NCBI RefSeq assembly: GCF_030272615.1
Contig: NC_081411.1
Span: 39,669,140-39,733,139, forward strand
Reading direction: 5' to 3'
DNA: 64,000 bases
Origin: Cryptomeria japonica
Lineage: Eukaryota; Streptophyta; Pinopsida; Cupressales; Cupressaceae
The notes beneath the pieces are model-generated. The model ran no database searches, was not told the DNA's origin, and saw nothing but the letters and a program-made list of their open reading frames with translations. Positions 21,391-34,350 of this stretch are shown in pieces. Both the position numbers and the translations under genes were made by a program. The stretch's first letter is position 1; the number at the start of each line of letters is the position of its first letter.

Positions 21391-23999
21391 CTGTTATAAA
21401 CATAAACATTTAGACAATGGTTTTGATTAGAGCATAGAGCCAAGAGAAGGCCTCAATTATGGATGGCGCAAAAGAGATCAACAAAAGACACTCAAGACAA
21501 TTTGAATCTATTATTTAAACAAGTCCTCAATAAAGGACGAAGGCTAGAAATAATTATTTTAAAAATTATTGAAGTAAATACAAATGAAGCATACAACTCT
21601 GCAAGCTTCCACTTACCTAACAAGGGGGATCTAAGAACACTTCTACCTTAGCATTTTTGCTAGAAGAAATTTGCATATTAGAATTATACTACGGAAGAAA
21701 TTCATCCTTAATGACGTCATTGAAGTTTACATAATCATTAATAGATAGACAAAAATACGAGGAAATCCTATCACTATGAAAGTGGAACTGACAAGGGATC
21801 TCAAATAAGATTTCATATTCCCAAACACTCAATCAGATTTAATATTCCCAAACACCCAATCAGATTTTATAGTCCCAAATACCTAATCTAGAGCTTGAAA
21901 GCTCAACTTCACTTTGTGGACAAACCTCAAATCAATATCAATACAAACACAAAAATCTAGCAAACTGAAACCTAGATCTAGATTTTACGATCTCATCAAT
22001 ATAAATAAACTAACCAACAATATCAATAATGACATGGATGATAAATTCTTAACAATAATCAAAGGGAAGCTATGGGAGCCAAATCCATATAGTAACACAA
22101 TTATGGAAACATCAAAACTACTTAACCATCTTTGAAGGTCAACACGGGTGTTGAAAAAAAATAGGCATCTCCCTCAAGAACACTAGAGTGGGATTCATGG
22201 GAATTAAAGGAGCATAATAAAAACCACTCTTCAAAGAATTCACACTTACGAAGTTGGAACCATTCTAGATATCAAATCCCAAGTTTCCAGATAAAAATAT
22301 TGTTTGGTATGTAACTATGAAATCTTCAAATTATTAAAGACTACAACCTAGAAAAAGTTTTGGTAAACCAAGAATTGAGAAGTGAAAAGGTAGGAAACAA
22401 TAGATCTTTATAACTACATATCCATAAAGAAATACCCTCAATGATATAGGGAGGACAATGAACTTCTTGAGCCAGAATTAAAAGTGAGTCATCCACTTTA
22501 GATTGAGACCCTAAGTTTTACTCAAAATTAGGACTAGGGAAGGCACATAGACTTCTTCACACTTTCCAACAATAAGGGAGGAAATAAACATAATAAAACA
22601 CAAATATCTCGAATTCACCTTTGAAAGAACCTTACTTAGGTCACTTGAAAACCCATCTTCTATTTTGCCACCTTGCTAGTCCCCAACAGTTGCATCCACA
22701 TCCTCGACTAAAGAAAACCCCTAAAATTGTAAAAGAAAAATCTACATCAAGGGAAAGACATACCTTATCTAGGCTAAAATGAGTTAAGTGGGAAAGAACG
22801 TCCAAAAAGGAAAGCTTATCGAATAAATATTTCTCAATATATCAAGGTATATTTAATGAATCTGTACAGGAAAAGTATTGTACAATCGATGAGAGTAAAT
22901 TTCAAAAAGTTATTGTAAATGAATAGTTCTAGTAAATATACAATTATAGATTTGAATTTAATGTAAATAAATTTTAAAGTTATTAAATATTAATTATTAT
23001 TAAAATAACTAAGGAATCATCTAGTAACCTTGTCATAATATTCATTCTAAAAAGCCTACAAATTCACTTCAGCATTAAATCCAAAATAGAAGTTCCTTCT
23101 CTTGAAGATGAAAAAATTCCTTCAACAATTTTTTGAGGCTCAAATGCAAGCCAATCCCCATCACCACTTAGAAAGACTCTAAAGCCAAAGCCTAAGCACA
23201 ACCAAAGTGTGTAGCACTCCACAACATTCCCAATAAGAGAAACTCTCAAGCCTATATAGGAGACAAAAGTTTAAAAGGTTATTTTTCATTCCCTCCACAA
23301 GAAATTTAGGAGAACTCATCCTTTTCCTCCTCATAACAATCATTATTTGCATCTCCCAAGCTTATGAAGCCACCATTGACTACCCTAGTATTAACCTTTG
23401 GGTTTCCCTTCATCATTTCTATCAACATTATCCATTAGGAGGTTAAATTTAAACCAATCAATTATTATTAAATCATTTCCTTATGAATTATAAGTATTCA
23501 TTAATTTAATTATAATTTCAAACTAGATTTTATAATTGGTCTCTAGAATTTGATCACCCTTTTTTAAGGTTTCATCCAAAACTACAAGGCAATGTAAAAA
23601 TCATGGTAAATTGGTCTTGACCTTATGACATCATAAAACGTGCAATTTAGTGGCTCCCAACACTGCCACATGTACTATCATTGATGACTATTAGCCTTTC
23701 ACAATTTGGACAGTCAATGTTGATGGCCAAAGGCCAAATCAACAAACCTATGAGTCGCAACTTTACAAACCTCGACATGAGGGACGTTACTTGAGGTTTA
23801 TGATCTATCCTTCACGCATCTACCATCCAAAATTTCCACCAAGAACTTATTTATGTGCATTAGCATTGGTTAAATAGGACTGTCCCAATCTATCCTTTTG
23901 GGATAGTTAACCATACACTTATTATTAATAAACAAAATGGCCTTCAATCAATTTTTTCTATTTCATAGGGTCCCGACACCTTGTATTTAAAGTGCTTCC
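21391..23999. other. Decayed intergenic sequence, no gene recognised
   Basis: Short frames at 21463-21651 and 21914-22135 (plus) and 23249-23064 (minus) have coding-like stretches but no motif I know and no continuation. They could be worn retroelement pieces. Nothing else supports a gene. Confidence 0.5.
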
Positions 24000-25337
24000 T
24001 ATTACAAGTGCGGTTATCATTGTACCAAAAGATTGACTTGTTTATGCTCGATACAACGACTAGACTTATAGAATCCACTGGAGGTGGTTAAGCCATGTCA
24101 CAAACTTGAGCTCTGCATTGCACAACACAAGGAGACCAAGGGCGCATACCTTGAAATCCCCCCATCACAAGCAAGGCTTTTGAAACTATGACCAAGATCT
24201 GATACCACTTGTTACAAGTGTGATTGTCATTGCACCAAAATATTGACCTATTAATGCTCAATACAACCAATAGACTTATAGAATCGACAAGAGGTGGTTA
24301 TGCCACATCACAATAAGAACTACAATGCACAACACAAGGAGACCAAGGGTGCACACCTTGCAACACTTCTAAGGTGGTTACAAGGTTTACACAGAATAAA
24401 ACAATTCACTCTCAATAAGTCTTAACTTGAGGATTACAATGTCTTATACACCTTTAGGACAATCATACATATAGGTATCTTTTTTATCCCAAATATCACC
24501 AAATCAAGGGAAACAAGACTATGACACCATTAAAGATCATCCTCAATGGTTTTTCCATTATAAAAATGCCAAATCATCCTTCAATGCATTCAAATGCTCT
24601 CAAACACTTTTCAATTAGCTTAATACATCAATATATCAGACCTACTGTCATATGACATGTGCAAACTTCATCTTCAAGCTTTGGAAGTTGGAGATATTGT
24701 ACAACATATAAAAAAATTCCCCTCCACAATTTTTTGGCAATTTTCATCTGTGGAGGGATGAGAAATCCATTTTTGTTTGTCACTATTTACCGTAGGTAGG
24801 GTTTTAGGTAGTTTTTAGAAAAATTCCAATAAATTTCTTTCTACCTAATACAATTACACCAAACCAACTTAAAATGAAATATAATACATCCCTCTATCAA
24901 TTACAGTCAACCTCATGATTTTATCAGGCCATACAAATATGTGCAATGCAAGAGAGCAAGAAAAAATGAGGAAAAGTGTAGAAAAGGAGAAGTTTCATCC
25001 ACAAAATATCTTACACTATTCATTCAAACTTTTGGCTCATGTTTACAAGGTATATTTATGACATACAATTTAGTTTCTCACCCACAACTGACCTACAAAT
25101 TCCTTTTGACAACATATTAAAAATGTGTCATTATAAGTGAAAGTTGTCCTGACAACAATGACAAGAATAACAACTTTTTAGCAACTTTTACAACTTGCAC
25201 TCAAATTGCACCAAAACATCAACAATGGTCCTATATGACCTCCAAAGGTCTCTAATGACCTTATTTACATCAAATAAACTAAAACAAGACAAAAACTAAA
25301 AAATTGAAGATAAGGTGTATGAGAGGGTGCCCTGACA
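24000..25337 (-). mobile_element. Minus-strand LTR element reduced to one LTR, primer site and a scrap of the other LTR
   Basis: On the minus strand an LTR of form TGTCAGGG..TTGTAACA spans 25337-24210 (1128 bp). It is followed after two bases by TGGTATCAGATC (24207-24196), a near-match to the initiator-Met primer site. Only about 50 bp later, 24155-24000 repeats the last 150 bp of the LTR (compare TTACAAGTG at 24003 and 24213, and CACAACACAAGGAGACCAAGGG in both, in two halves). So nearly the whole internal region and most of the 3' LTR are gone. No matching 5-bp duplication at the ends. Confidence 0.65.
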
Positions 25338-27597
25338 CCATATGATAAGAAGAATCATCTTGTAAAGAGAGACTAGAATATGAATATTACAAAAAATTGA
25401 GACATGGTGAGCAGTAGTATTATGAAAAATAGATTAATGAAGTGGAAAATTCCTTATAAGAGAATGATTTTGATTTGCCTTCATATATTTCATCTAGTTA
25501 CATCATCTTCTTCTATGTTATAACCTACACAATCATGGTTAATAAACATGACAAGTGGAGTAGACAAGATGAAAGAACATGCACTTTTGCATCCACTAAT
25601 CTTCAACCAAGAAACTTTTTATGTATTCATCTATGGTTACACTCTCTTCATATGAGGCTTGCATATTGCCACACAAATTGATGGGAAACAAAACTAATAT
25701 GAGTGCTAGTGCGAATACATAAATTAATATTTATTATGGAGCATTCCATAATGTACCTTTTATTAGGTACATTATGATCCAACCTCATTTCACTTTATTA
25801 GGTTAGACATAGTGGGGCAAGGAAGTCTATTGATCTAATGATTAATTTTAATGCTTTTTAAAGATTTGTAGAGTAGGGATGTCATTTTACTTGGGAGATT
25901 TGGTTATGCATCTTGATTTTATTTATAATAAAGTCTTTTCTTAATTGTAGGACAATGGAGTTGAATTTCTCTATTTGAGTATTGGTTTTAATATTTTATA
26001 TTTTCTTATTTTAGTTAGTTTTCCCATCAGTAGGTGTTGGCTATCATCTAGTAGCTCCCATTTTAAATATATAACTTGATAAATGTAATTCTCATGTTAA
26101 ATTCAAATTCTCTCATAACTTCTTGTTTTATTGTTCCTCTTAGGAACCTGTAATGATACACTATCAAGTGTGGGCACTGAAATTTTTACTCAAATCTAAA
26201 TTAACATAAAAATGACCTCTTCCTCACATGAGTGTTGAAATTCATTTTTGTAACATTTTACATGAATACATTAACAAAATATTTATTAAAATCAATAAGT
26301 TTGACTACTTTAGTTTTACAAAATTAACCAAAGTTATGTATTTATTTTTTGTTTCTCTAGGTACACTGAGCAAGTGCTAGGGATCGTACATAACAAAAAA
26401 AATAAAAAAATTTGCACAATGCGGAATCACCTATGGATCCAAATGCTCATATCATTATACCCATATTTTATGAAGAGTGATTTAGATAAACAAATCTCTC
26501 ATGATCATTTATCATCATCTTAGCATGCATGACATCTAGGTTATACTAAGATGGCTAACACATCCAAACTTTTTGAGAGGTCACTCATCCCAATACTTCT
26601 CTTACTAAGGCTCACTTAACCATAGAGTTTCCATATATTTCAACCCCACTTATCTTTCTATCACATTTATAAAACCTGAATAAATGTTTAGTCTTATAAG
26701 ATATTCATTAAAGTGAATCTTAACCCTTTAATCTACATCTAAAAAAAAAACAATAGTGTGTTGGAGCAAATGATGATTTACTAAGATCTAAATGCATAAC
26801 TTTAAGTCATCTTTATTAAACCATATTTCATGATTACTTGTTCATAGGAACACATGTCCCAAGAGTATGAATGATCCAATTAGCAGTCATTTCATCTTAG
26901 AGATGTTCACAAGGGTACAACACTATGCCTTTTCAAGAGGGTACTCATCCTAGTACTACTTCAACTCAATTGCAATTAGCAATGAAATTTTTTCCCGAGA
27001 TCAAGTCCACTTATTTTTCTACTCTAGTTGAAAATCCAAACCTATTGTGCCTTATCAATTATTTATTATAGAACTTCCAATAAAAATTATTAACTATTCA
27101 TTATGAATTGCTACACATGAAGTATGGATCAATAAATAACTCAAGACCATTCTATTGAATATAGAATAAATGTAATATAATTTGATACACAAGAAAAAAC
27201 TACCTAAATGGAAATGAATGAGGTAGGGAGCTCCATAATAAATGGTTCATGAGGAAAAGAACTTCTTGACGGTTTTTGAAATGGAATAGTAACATTAAAG
27301 ATAATGATTTTAGAGAAACTCCATAATTAAATATTCTTGTGTTCATGTAATAATGAAGATGGCTAACCTTCTAGACTATCTTGATATTTCACCCCAATTA
27401 ACATATGATAAATATAATGAATAATAAATAAACCTTTCAAATACATAAAAAATAATAGTTCTTCTAAATCACTAATTGTACGTTATAGATTAATAAAAAC
27501 TAACTCAAAATTGCATCAAGAATTTGAGATAGTATGAAAACGCAACATAAATGTAAGTATTACTATTTTTAATACGCTTCAATGTGATTAACAGTTG
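25338..27597. other. AT-rich intergenic stretch, nothing recognised
   Basis: No frame longer than about 70 codons, no motif, no clear repeat. Confidence 0.6.
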
Positions 27598-28890
27598 CAA
27601 CTATAATATCAACGATCTTATGAGTGGAATTATCTAGCTACGGCCAGGGAACTGATCCTTTTCAGACTAAAATTAAAAAGTAGACACTCTCAATATATCT
27701 CATCACGGCAATTACAACCAAATTGATTACGATTTTCTAATTGGTAGTATTCTATCACAACGACACTGGAACTGATGCTTTCCAAATAAACATTACACAC
27801 AGCATCTTTTCATGACTGTTTTCTAGCCCCCCAAAAAACTTTTCAACTGTAAAAGCCCAAGTCATTAACTTTCTCTACCCAAATCTTTATGAGTAGAGGA
27901 TGTGTTTCTTGAATTGTTCCATTAGGCTGAATGTGCCATGATGCAGTATCTGATTTTAGCGCTTTCACAGCCGAATTGGTGTCGCAACTTCCTGGATAAA
28001 CGTATTTAAGTCAATTCAGGAAAGACTTTGTAATAAGCTAGCTATCATAGGTCAGTGCTTCCGCTAGGTTTTTCACCTCAAAGTCGGCTGGAGATTTATT
28101 ACGATGATTGACGTTTGCCAATTGTTTTAGGTTTATATTGATATGACATTTCAAGAGCACTATATGATAAACACTTTACAAACTCTTCATGTTTAGAGGA
28201 GGATAGATTTGAAGCAAATTTGAAATATTGAAAAAAATATTTTTATATTTTTTTAGTTTTTTTATATGTTAGTAATTGGTGTTTTTGAAGGTCTTTAGGG
28301 CATTTTCATCCCTTGAAATTTTGGCTCCTCGTTAAAAATGTTGCCTTTAACTCTTGGAGATCTTTCCAACGAGTTAAATGGCTCACGATTTCGAGTCCTG
28401 AGTAGAAAGTTATGTCTAGTTAAAGTTAGGACAAAATTTCATATATTTTTTGAAATTTTCGTAGTTTTGGATTTTATTATGTAAATAAACAAATATGACT
28501 TATGGGTTTCGATTCTCAAGGGGTTTTGGTGACCCTTGTAATCTCATGAAATGATATATGTTGGATTTTTGAATTGAATAGATTACTTTTTGGCTTGCTT
28601 CAATTTTGTGTTTACCTTGTTCATGTAAACAAATCCACAATACCACAACTTCTCACTTAGGTGTTGTCCTCCGAATCCATAATTCGGATCAAGGATCAAA
28701 ACTCTACTTTGAAATAGGTGAAAAGATTTCAAGAGAGTAAATTCATGAAGAGAACTAAATTTTATCTCCTTAGTCAACTTTATATTTTTTAATTTTTATC
28801 TCACTAATTGTTTAAAACTATGATAGATTATTTGAAAAAAAAATGCAATATATGATATGTATTTATTCATTTGTTTGTATTTAAAAAATA
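27598..28890. repeat. Dispersed repeat, copy 2, with ~480-bp insertion
   Basis: Collinear with 8421-9280 at the two ends. Homology is lost between about 28200 and 28688 and resumes at GAAATAGGTGAAAAG (28710), so copy 2 carries extra sequence there, or copy 1 has lost it. The extra segment has a T-rich left part and no coding signal. The two copies differ at perhaps a quarter of positions by eye. Confidence 0.7.
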
Positions 28891-28904
28891 GTTGTCTCCC
28901 AAGA

Positions 28905-30012
28905 TCAAGCTCTTAATGTTGTATTTTCAGGCCATTGATACTCTATAATCTTGTCAACATTTTCACTAAACTCTGAACATTTTGAATACAAAACTGCCCT
29001 TAAATCCTTTTGGTAACATTCACAAATTACTTCAAAAGTGTGTATCTCATCAAGAAAATGATTTAACAGTCTCATATTGAACTCACCATCTTGATACACC
29101 AGAAAAATGACCTTTGAAACTGTAGAACGAAATTCCAATTTCCATTGATCAATTATTTTGCCTTTACCTTGTTAATCGTTAATACTTGGTAGCACTTTGC
29201 ATTCCATTTGATCAATAATCTTCAATTTATGATGAATCTTCTTATCTAGTTTTATCATGTATGAAACCTTCTTTACAATAAACAAAACTTTTTAAAAAAC
29301 TATCTAAAGTTCAAGTGGCTTATCATCATCAAACTTAGCCTTTTTTTTCATGTCCCTCAAAGCTTGAGCATCGGCGAACCACCCTTGTCTTATTGCCTTC
29401 AAATTCTCTACATCATGTTCATATGTGATCCTTGCATTTACAAGATCACAATAACCTTTATATACTTCATCAATTCTGGAATTGATTTTGGTTAACCCAT
29501 GGTCAACTATACCAGTGATAATATTGGTTGTTGTCTCCATCTTGGATCCTTTCTCTCTTTAAAGTTCATCCTTCAAATCCTTTATTTCATTTGATTGTTC
29601 ATCTCTATTAGATGTGAACTATGGAGCTGTTGATAAAACAGGAACTAGAGCACTCTTCAAAATCTCAATTTGTGTCTCCAATTCCTTATTCTTCACCACT
29701 TGTCGCATGTACTTCTCCTTCAAGGCTTCATAATCTACTGTACAGTTTGTCAATAGTAGCCCTGCTAAACTTGGTAGTGTTAGCAATTAAATCTACAGCT
29801 TCTGGTGCAGGAGCATTTGATGCTCCTAGGAATAAGACACTTCGTTTCAAATCTTCGAGATTCTGTACCAAATCTAGTTTATCAGTAATTGTAGCTAAGG
29901 CTGACATTGAAAAAAAATCATATTCAAGGCTACAGACTGACCAAGATAAATCCTTTTCAACCTCCTCCTTTGATGCATACACTTACTTTTTATGCTTTCT
30001 AGTTGTGTTGAG
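28905..30012 (-). pseudogene. Decayed coding region of unknown family with coiled-coil stretches
   Basis: On the minus strand, coding-like segments follow one another: 29982-29728 (MYASKEEVEKDLSWSV..), then through two stops KNKELETQIEILKSALVPVL and NEIKDLKDEL, then 29540-29304 (METTTNIITGIVDHGLTK..) and 29138-28905. A frame change occurs between the first and second. Charged heptad-like stretches (SNEIKDLKDEL, ENLKAIRQ) suggest coiled coil. Two of the stops are TAG and TAA in otherwise open sequence, like the transposon decay elsewhere. I do not recognise the family; the second pol-less element (32281-36575) also carries coiled-coil gag-like frames, so a gag of a related kind is one possibility. 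Confidence 0.5.
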
Positions 30013-30543
30013 AGCCACAACAATACAGATGTCTCAATGTGGCAGCAAGATAATTCCAAGTTCTTTTACCATCTACCTACCCTCATCATGTGTATATTAT
30101 CAACTCTAAAATCAAATTCATTCAAGATATATTTTCAAATCTTTTCTAAACAAACAATGTAGTAAGATCTCAAATTTTCAATAATGTTAAATATAAAGGG
30201 TATTTTTATCATGAAATCATTTTTCAACAAATAGCATAGAAGTGTATAATATTTACACAATTTTTAAATAAAAGTAAAACAAAATAATTACAAAATAATG
30301 TTTTGTTTACAACTAATTGTTACATTTATCTAAAATAGATTGGAAATCATAAAATAAAATAAAGTATTTTTTTTGTAAAAATGAAAATTTATCTTATCTT
30401 TTTCTAAAAAGATGCATTTAAGATATCCACACAAATTATTTTCATTATTTTAAATACTATGTGAAAATAAGAACTAGCACCTAATATAGAGTGAAGTCTC
30501 CTCTAAATAACTTACACATTATTTATAACAATTGACTAGAATA
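30013..30543. other. AT-rich stretch, nothing recognised
   Basis: Homopolymer-rich; no gene or repeat seen. Confidence 0.6.
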
Positions 30544-30719
30544 ATAATTCTTTTGATGCTTCCAGATTAGATTGTGTACGAAATTATTAACATCAACATA
30601 TCGAATCACACTCTGTGATTAATCATCAAGATAAGAAAAGAGAATCATAGAGTGTGATTCGAAATGTTGATGTTAAAATTTTTGTACACAATCTAATTCA
30701 GAAGCATCAAGAGAATTAT
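30544..30719. mobile_element. MITE-like hairpin, ~75-bp inverted arms
   Basis: The left arm begins ATAATTCTTTTGATGCTTCC and its reverse complement ends the element (..AAGCATCAAGAGAATTAT). Arms pair along roughly 30544-30619 and 30645-30719 with few mismatches, through TTAGATTGTGTAC, AACATCAACAT and GAATCACACTCT, leaving a loop of about 25 bases. No coding capacity. The structure fits a fold-back MITE; superfamily is undetermined because no clean target duplication is visible. A half copy lies at 21277-21390. Confidence 0.8.
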
Positions 30720-30840
30720 AACCATGGATTGTGGAAATTTGATAGCATTAATAGAATAATAATTTTTCAAATTTTAATGGTTGTGAAGTAAACTATCACT
30801 TCCATATCAATTTTCTATAATAATGAATACTAAATTATTG

Positions 30841-31730
30841 TGATGTACATTGAGTATACACCTAAAATTGACTAGAGACAATTAAATAGATATTAATTAA
30901 TTATTTAATGGTTTTATTCCCCTATCAATAAATAAATTGAATAATTTATTTATATGTTGAATTATCTTATTCCTCTTTTACAAATTGCTAATTAAATAAT
31001 CTAAATCCATCATGATTATTCTAAAGTCTATCTGAACTAAATAATACTAGTTATTTAATTGTCCATCTAACCTAAGTCTTCAAATCCTAAAACCCATATC
31101 AACTTGACACCTCATCATAATTAAATATTATTCATATTTAATTTGCTCATTTATCTTCAACATACTCCCTAGTCAAAAGGAAGAGGAACCTTATGTGACA
31201 TCTCACATCCTATTCTTCCTCCACTCATGCTATTTCCTCTCCAATTTTCTTTCTACCTCACCTTGGTCAAAGATGACTCATGGGCCAAGTGTCATGAATT
31301 CCTAGTCTTTCTCTAATCTTCAACAAACTAGAGTCCTAATCCATCTTCTTCATTCCTTGGGCAAGGTAAGCATCATCACATGTGTCTCATTCTTCCACCT
31401 ATCCCTCCACTTTGCCAATGTAGGAGGAAAATTATCCTCTTTTCTCCCTCAACTCCTAACCAATTCAATCCTAACCATACACTTCACCAATGACTTCTTC
31501 TCCACCATTGATCTCATGACACCTAAGATTAAGCCCTCAAAATTCTATAAAAGAAAGCCTTCAGCTTGCATTTTAGGCTAGTTACTAGTTACAAGTTAGA
31601 GCATTCAAGCATTCTAGTTTTCAAAAAACAAAAGTAATTCAAAAAGTGTGCCTTTGTCTCCCCCTCATTTGCATCATAGCATAAGTATTAGAACATTAGC
31701 TTCATTACTAACATTTTTTGACTTTATTAC
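30841..31730 (+). other. Possible solo LTR, weak
   Basis: Starts near TGTACATTG and holds CTATAAAAG (about 31544) followed by a stretch that resembles the transcribed part of an LTR. No partner copy, primer site or target duplication could be found, so this is only a suggestion. No gene is seen; the frame at 31357-31581 has no recognisable content. Confidence 0.25.
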
Positions 31731-32275
31731 ATTATCTCTCACATCCATTATCATTGCATTCATAGGATTTAGAATCCATCTTGCATGACATACACCACAA
31801 AACTCCATCCTTGTGTTGTCTTCTTGAAACAATAAGTGTACTATTTTGAGAGAAATATTTATACAACAACGAGATCATAAAAGATAGAACATAATGGAAC
31901 TCATGGGAGCAACTGACAGCATGCAAGTATAAACTTTGTTGTTTATCATCATTTACAATCTCTCTCTATTGTTTTTTTTAATGTGTTTTAAATTAGATAG
32001 CATTCTAAAATAGATTTGTGACTATTTTATAATTTGTATCAAGTTACCCATTTAAAACATTACACATTCCATACCTACAAACAACCGAACTCTAATTTAA
32101 TTCTCTATGATTTTTTTCTAACTTGTCAAACCAAAATTTTTAACTTATTGTTATATAATTACACCAACACTCATTTTCTAAATTTATATTAATTAGCTAT
32201 AGTCTAACTTAATTTAATAATTATTAATACATTTTGATCAATAAAACTTAAAGCAAATGACTAAGATAGAGCACA
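31731..32275. other. AT-rich intergenic stretch
   Basis: Nothing recognised; ends in the target duplication of the next element. Confidence 0.6.
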
Positions 32276-32280
32276 ACTAG
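32276..32280. repeat. Target-site duplication (ACTAG), left copy
   Basis: ACTAG directly before the 5' LTR recurs at 36576-36580 directly after the 3' LTR. Confidence 0.9.
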
Positions 32281-33240
32281 TGTTGGCAATTGACACTCAT
32301 CTGGCAGATATCAATGCTTGATTAATGGTTTAGGGTTGTCATTGATGGTAACTCTTCATGAGAATCCTATCTTGTAATCACATATTTTGATATTCGGAAG
32401 TTATTGTGGTGCAGTAATTGGTAATCTGGCTCCGGTATTTTAGGTTGAGCAGAGCAATTTTGGTCTGGAAGCTTTCTAGTGATTGTGGTGTTATGAATTG
32501 TGCACGGGATGATAGGGCCGACATAGAGACATAATTTTATCATCTTTTTGGTGATCCACTTTCATTTTTGGTGATCCAGTCAAGCTGACTCAATTCTACA
32601 CAATATATTACATGCCGACTTGATAATTGTTTATTTTGTGATTGTGGTTATATAAGACCGATGGTGAATATCTTTTTGGTGTGTGATATGATAATGTGTG
32701 AGCGAGTAGTGATCAAGAATCTCTTTTGGCATAGTTTCATGTGCACATTCTTTATTTAGTAGTTGACTGACACAATAAATAGAGCAGAGTAGCAGAGGTG
32801 GTATAGTAAGATTTTTGCACTTAACCAAACTCATCTAGGCATTGTTAGATTCTATTTTGGATTTCTTTTATTATAATTCACCACTGTAATTGATTTGTAA
32901 GGCTGTGAGCCTTATGAGGTTGTATCCCTTATCATAATCGAGTAGTAAGCTCTAGGCAGTGTGCCTAAATGCTTGTGCATTCCCCTTCATGTATTATTGT
33001 TTTTTTACTGGCCATAGTAGAATAATATTATGGGTTCAAATCCCATCGTGGTTTTTCCCATTTGGGTTTCCACATAAAAATATTGGTGTTATGATTTTGT
33101 GGTTGATTGTTTTATGTTTTTGTATTTCAGTTTCATGCTTATGCTTCTGGTGGTTTAAGGTTAAGTAAGAAATTTTAATAACTAGTAGAACATTGATTCA
33201 GCCCCCACCCCCCCACTCTCAATGTTCCTTGATTCCAACA
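32281..33240 (+). repeat. 5' LTR (960 bp)
   Basis: Begins TGTTGGCAATTGACACTCAT and ends GTTCCTTGATTCCAACA. A TATATAAG box lies near 32650. It holds a short internal duplication of TTTTTGGTGATCCA (about 32548-32582) and a GGTTCAAATCC motif (33033-33043), both absent or altered in the 3' copy. Confidence 0.92.
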
Positions 33241-33255
33241 ATTGGTATTAGATCC
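33241..33255 (+). promoter_or_regulatory. Mutated primer-binding site
   Basis: ATTGGTATTAGATCC occupies the place of the TGGTATCAGAGC primer site; the C-to-T change is in keeping with deamination. Confidence 0.75.
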
Positions 33256-33308
33256 TAATTCCTCTAAGGAAGCCTAACCACTTGAGGAAGGCCCAAGAGA
33301 TTGAATCA

Positions 33309-34350
33309 ATGGATTCTGGTTTTCAGAAACAACTTAGTGTGGCACTTGAGGATCTCGATACAACAAGAAATGAGATCAACTCCTTAAAGAGAAAGCTAAA
33401 TGTGGTAGAAGACTTAATTAATGATTTGAAAGATTAAGTGAACACTTCAAGAGACAAGAGGAAAGAACTAATGGACAAGCTAAAGGGGAAATAAGATCAA
33501 TGCATGGAGAATTGGGACAAAGTTGACAAGCTTGGGAGAGAGAATGCTATGTTGAAGAATTTGATGCAATCCATTGTGATGAAGCTGACTAAGGACATTG
33601 AAAATCAGAAGAACAATGAAGAGAATTTGACTCAATCATTGAAGGATAGAGCAGATGAATGCTTCAGGCTTACCTATGAGAATGATCAGTTGAAACTAGA
33701 ATTGACACAATCAAGGAATAATGGTCAAGAACTAGAGAGATAGATTGTTGCCCTATGAGATGAACTTGCTACTACAAATGAATACAAAGGCAAATTCAAT
33801 GCTAGCCCAACAAGGCTTGATGAGATGCTGGAAAGTCAAAGACATGGAAAGGACATGCGAGGACTTGGATTTGAGAAAGGTGAATCCTTTGGATCTAGGC
33901 AAGGCAATGTAAAACCTAATCAGAAGAAAAGTAAGAATCCTATAGTAAGACAACCTAATGCTCATAAATTCAATGGTAGATGTTTTACTTGCAATAAATT
34001 TGGTCATATGATGAATCAATGTAGAAGTAGGATGAATAATGTGAACAATGGTCCTACTTTTACCAGTCAGTGTTTCATATGCAATAGTTTTGGTCACAAG
34101 TCAAACATGCATAGAGTAGTAATGAATAATTTTCAAAATAAGAGATGCTATGCTTGTGGGATGTTTGGACATATCTCTAACTAGTGCTGGATGAGACAAA
34201 ATCAAATAAATTTCAGACCTATGCAGAATGTTGTTTTCCGTGCATGCAATAAAGACAATCACAGTGCAAAGCATTGTAGAAGAAAGAAGAGTGATGATAA
34301 AGGCAAGGCAAAAGTAGAGGAGATCAGAGACAAATATGAGAAGATGTGAG
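33309..34350 (+). pseudogene. gag-like frame: coiled coil plus four CCHC-type knuckles
   Basis: From ATG 33309 (MDSGFQKQLSVALEDLD) a long heptad-rich, highly charged region extends to about 33800 with stops at, for example, 33436 and 33742. Four knuckle motifs follow: CFTCNKFGHMMNQC (33981-34022), CFICNSFGHKSNMH (34071-34112, last Cys replaced by His), CYACGMFGHISN.C (34146-34187, a stop inside), and a degenerate ACNKDNHSAKHC ending near 34276 that has lost its first Cys. Multiple knuckles with a coiled coil are unusual for plant Copia gag, which normally has one knuckle. RNA binding and particle assembly are inferred. Confidence 0.75.

Noticed and set aside
31357-31581. 74-codon frame MGKVSIITCVSFFHLS
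   Set aside because: No motif, no supporting gene structure, and it lies in a possible LTR.
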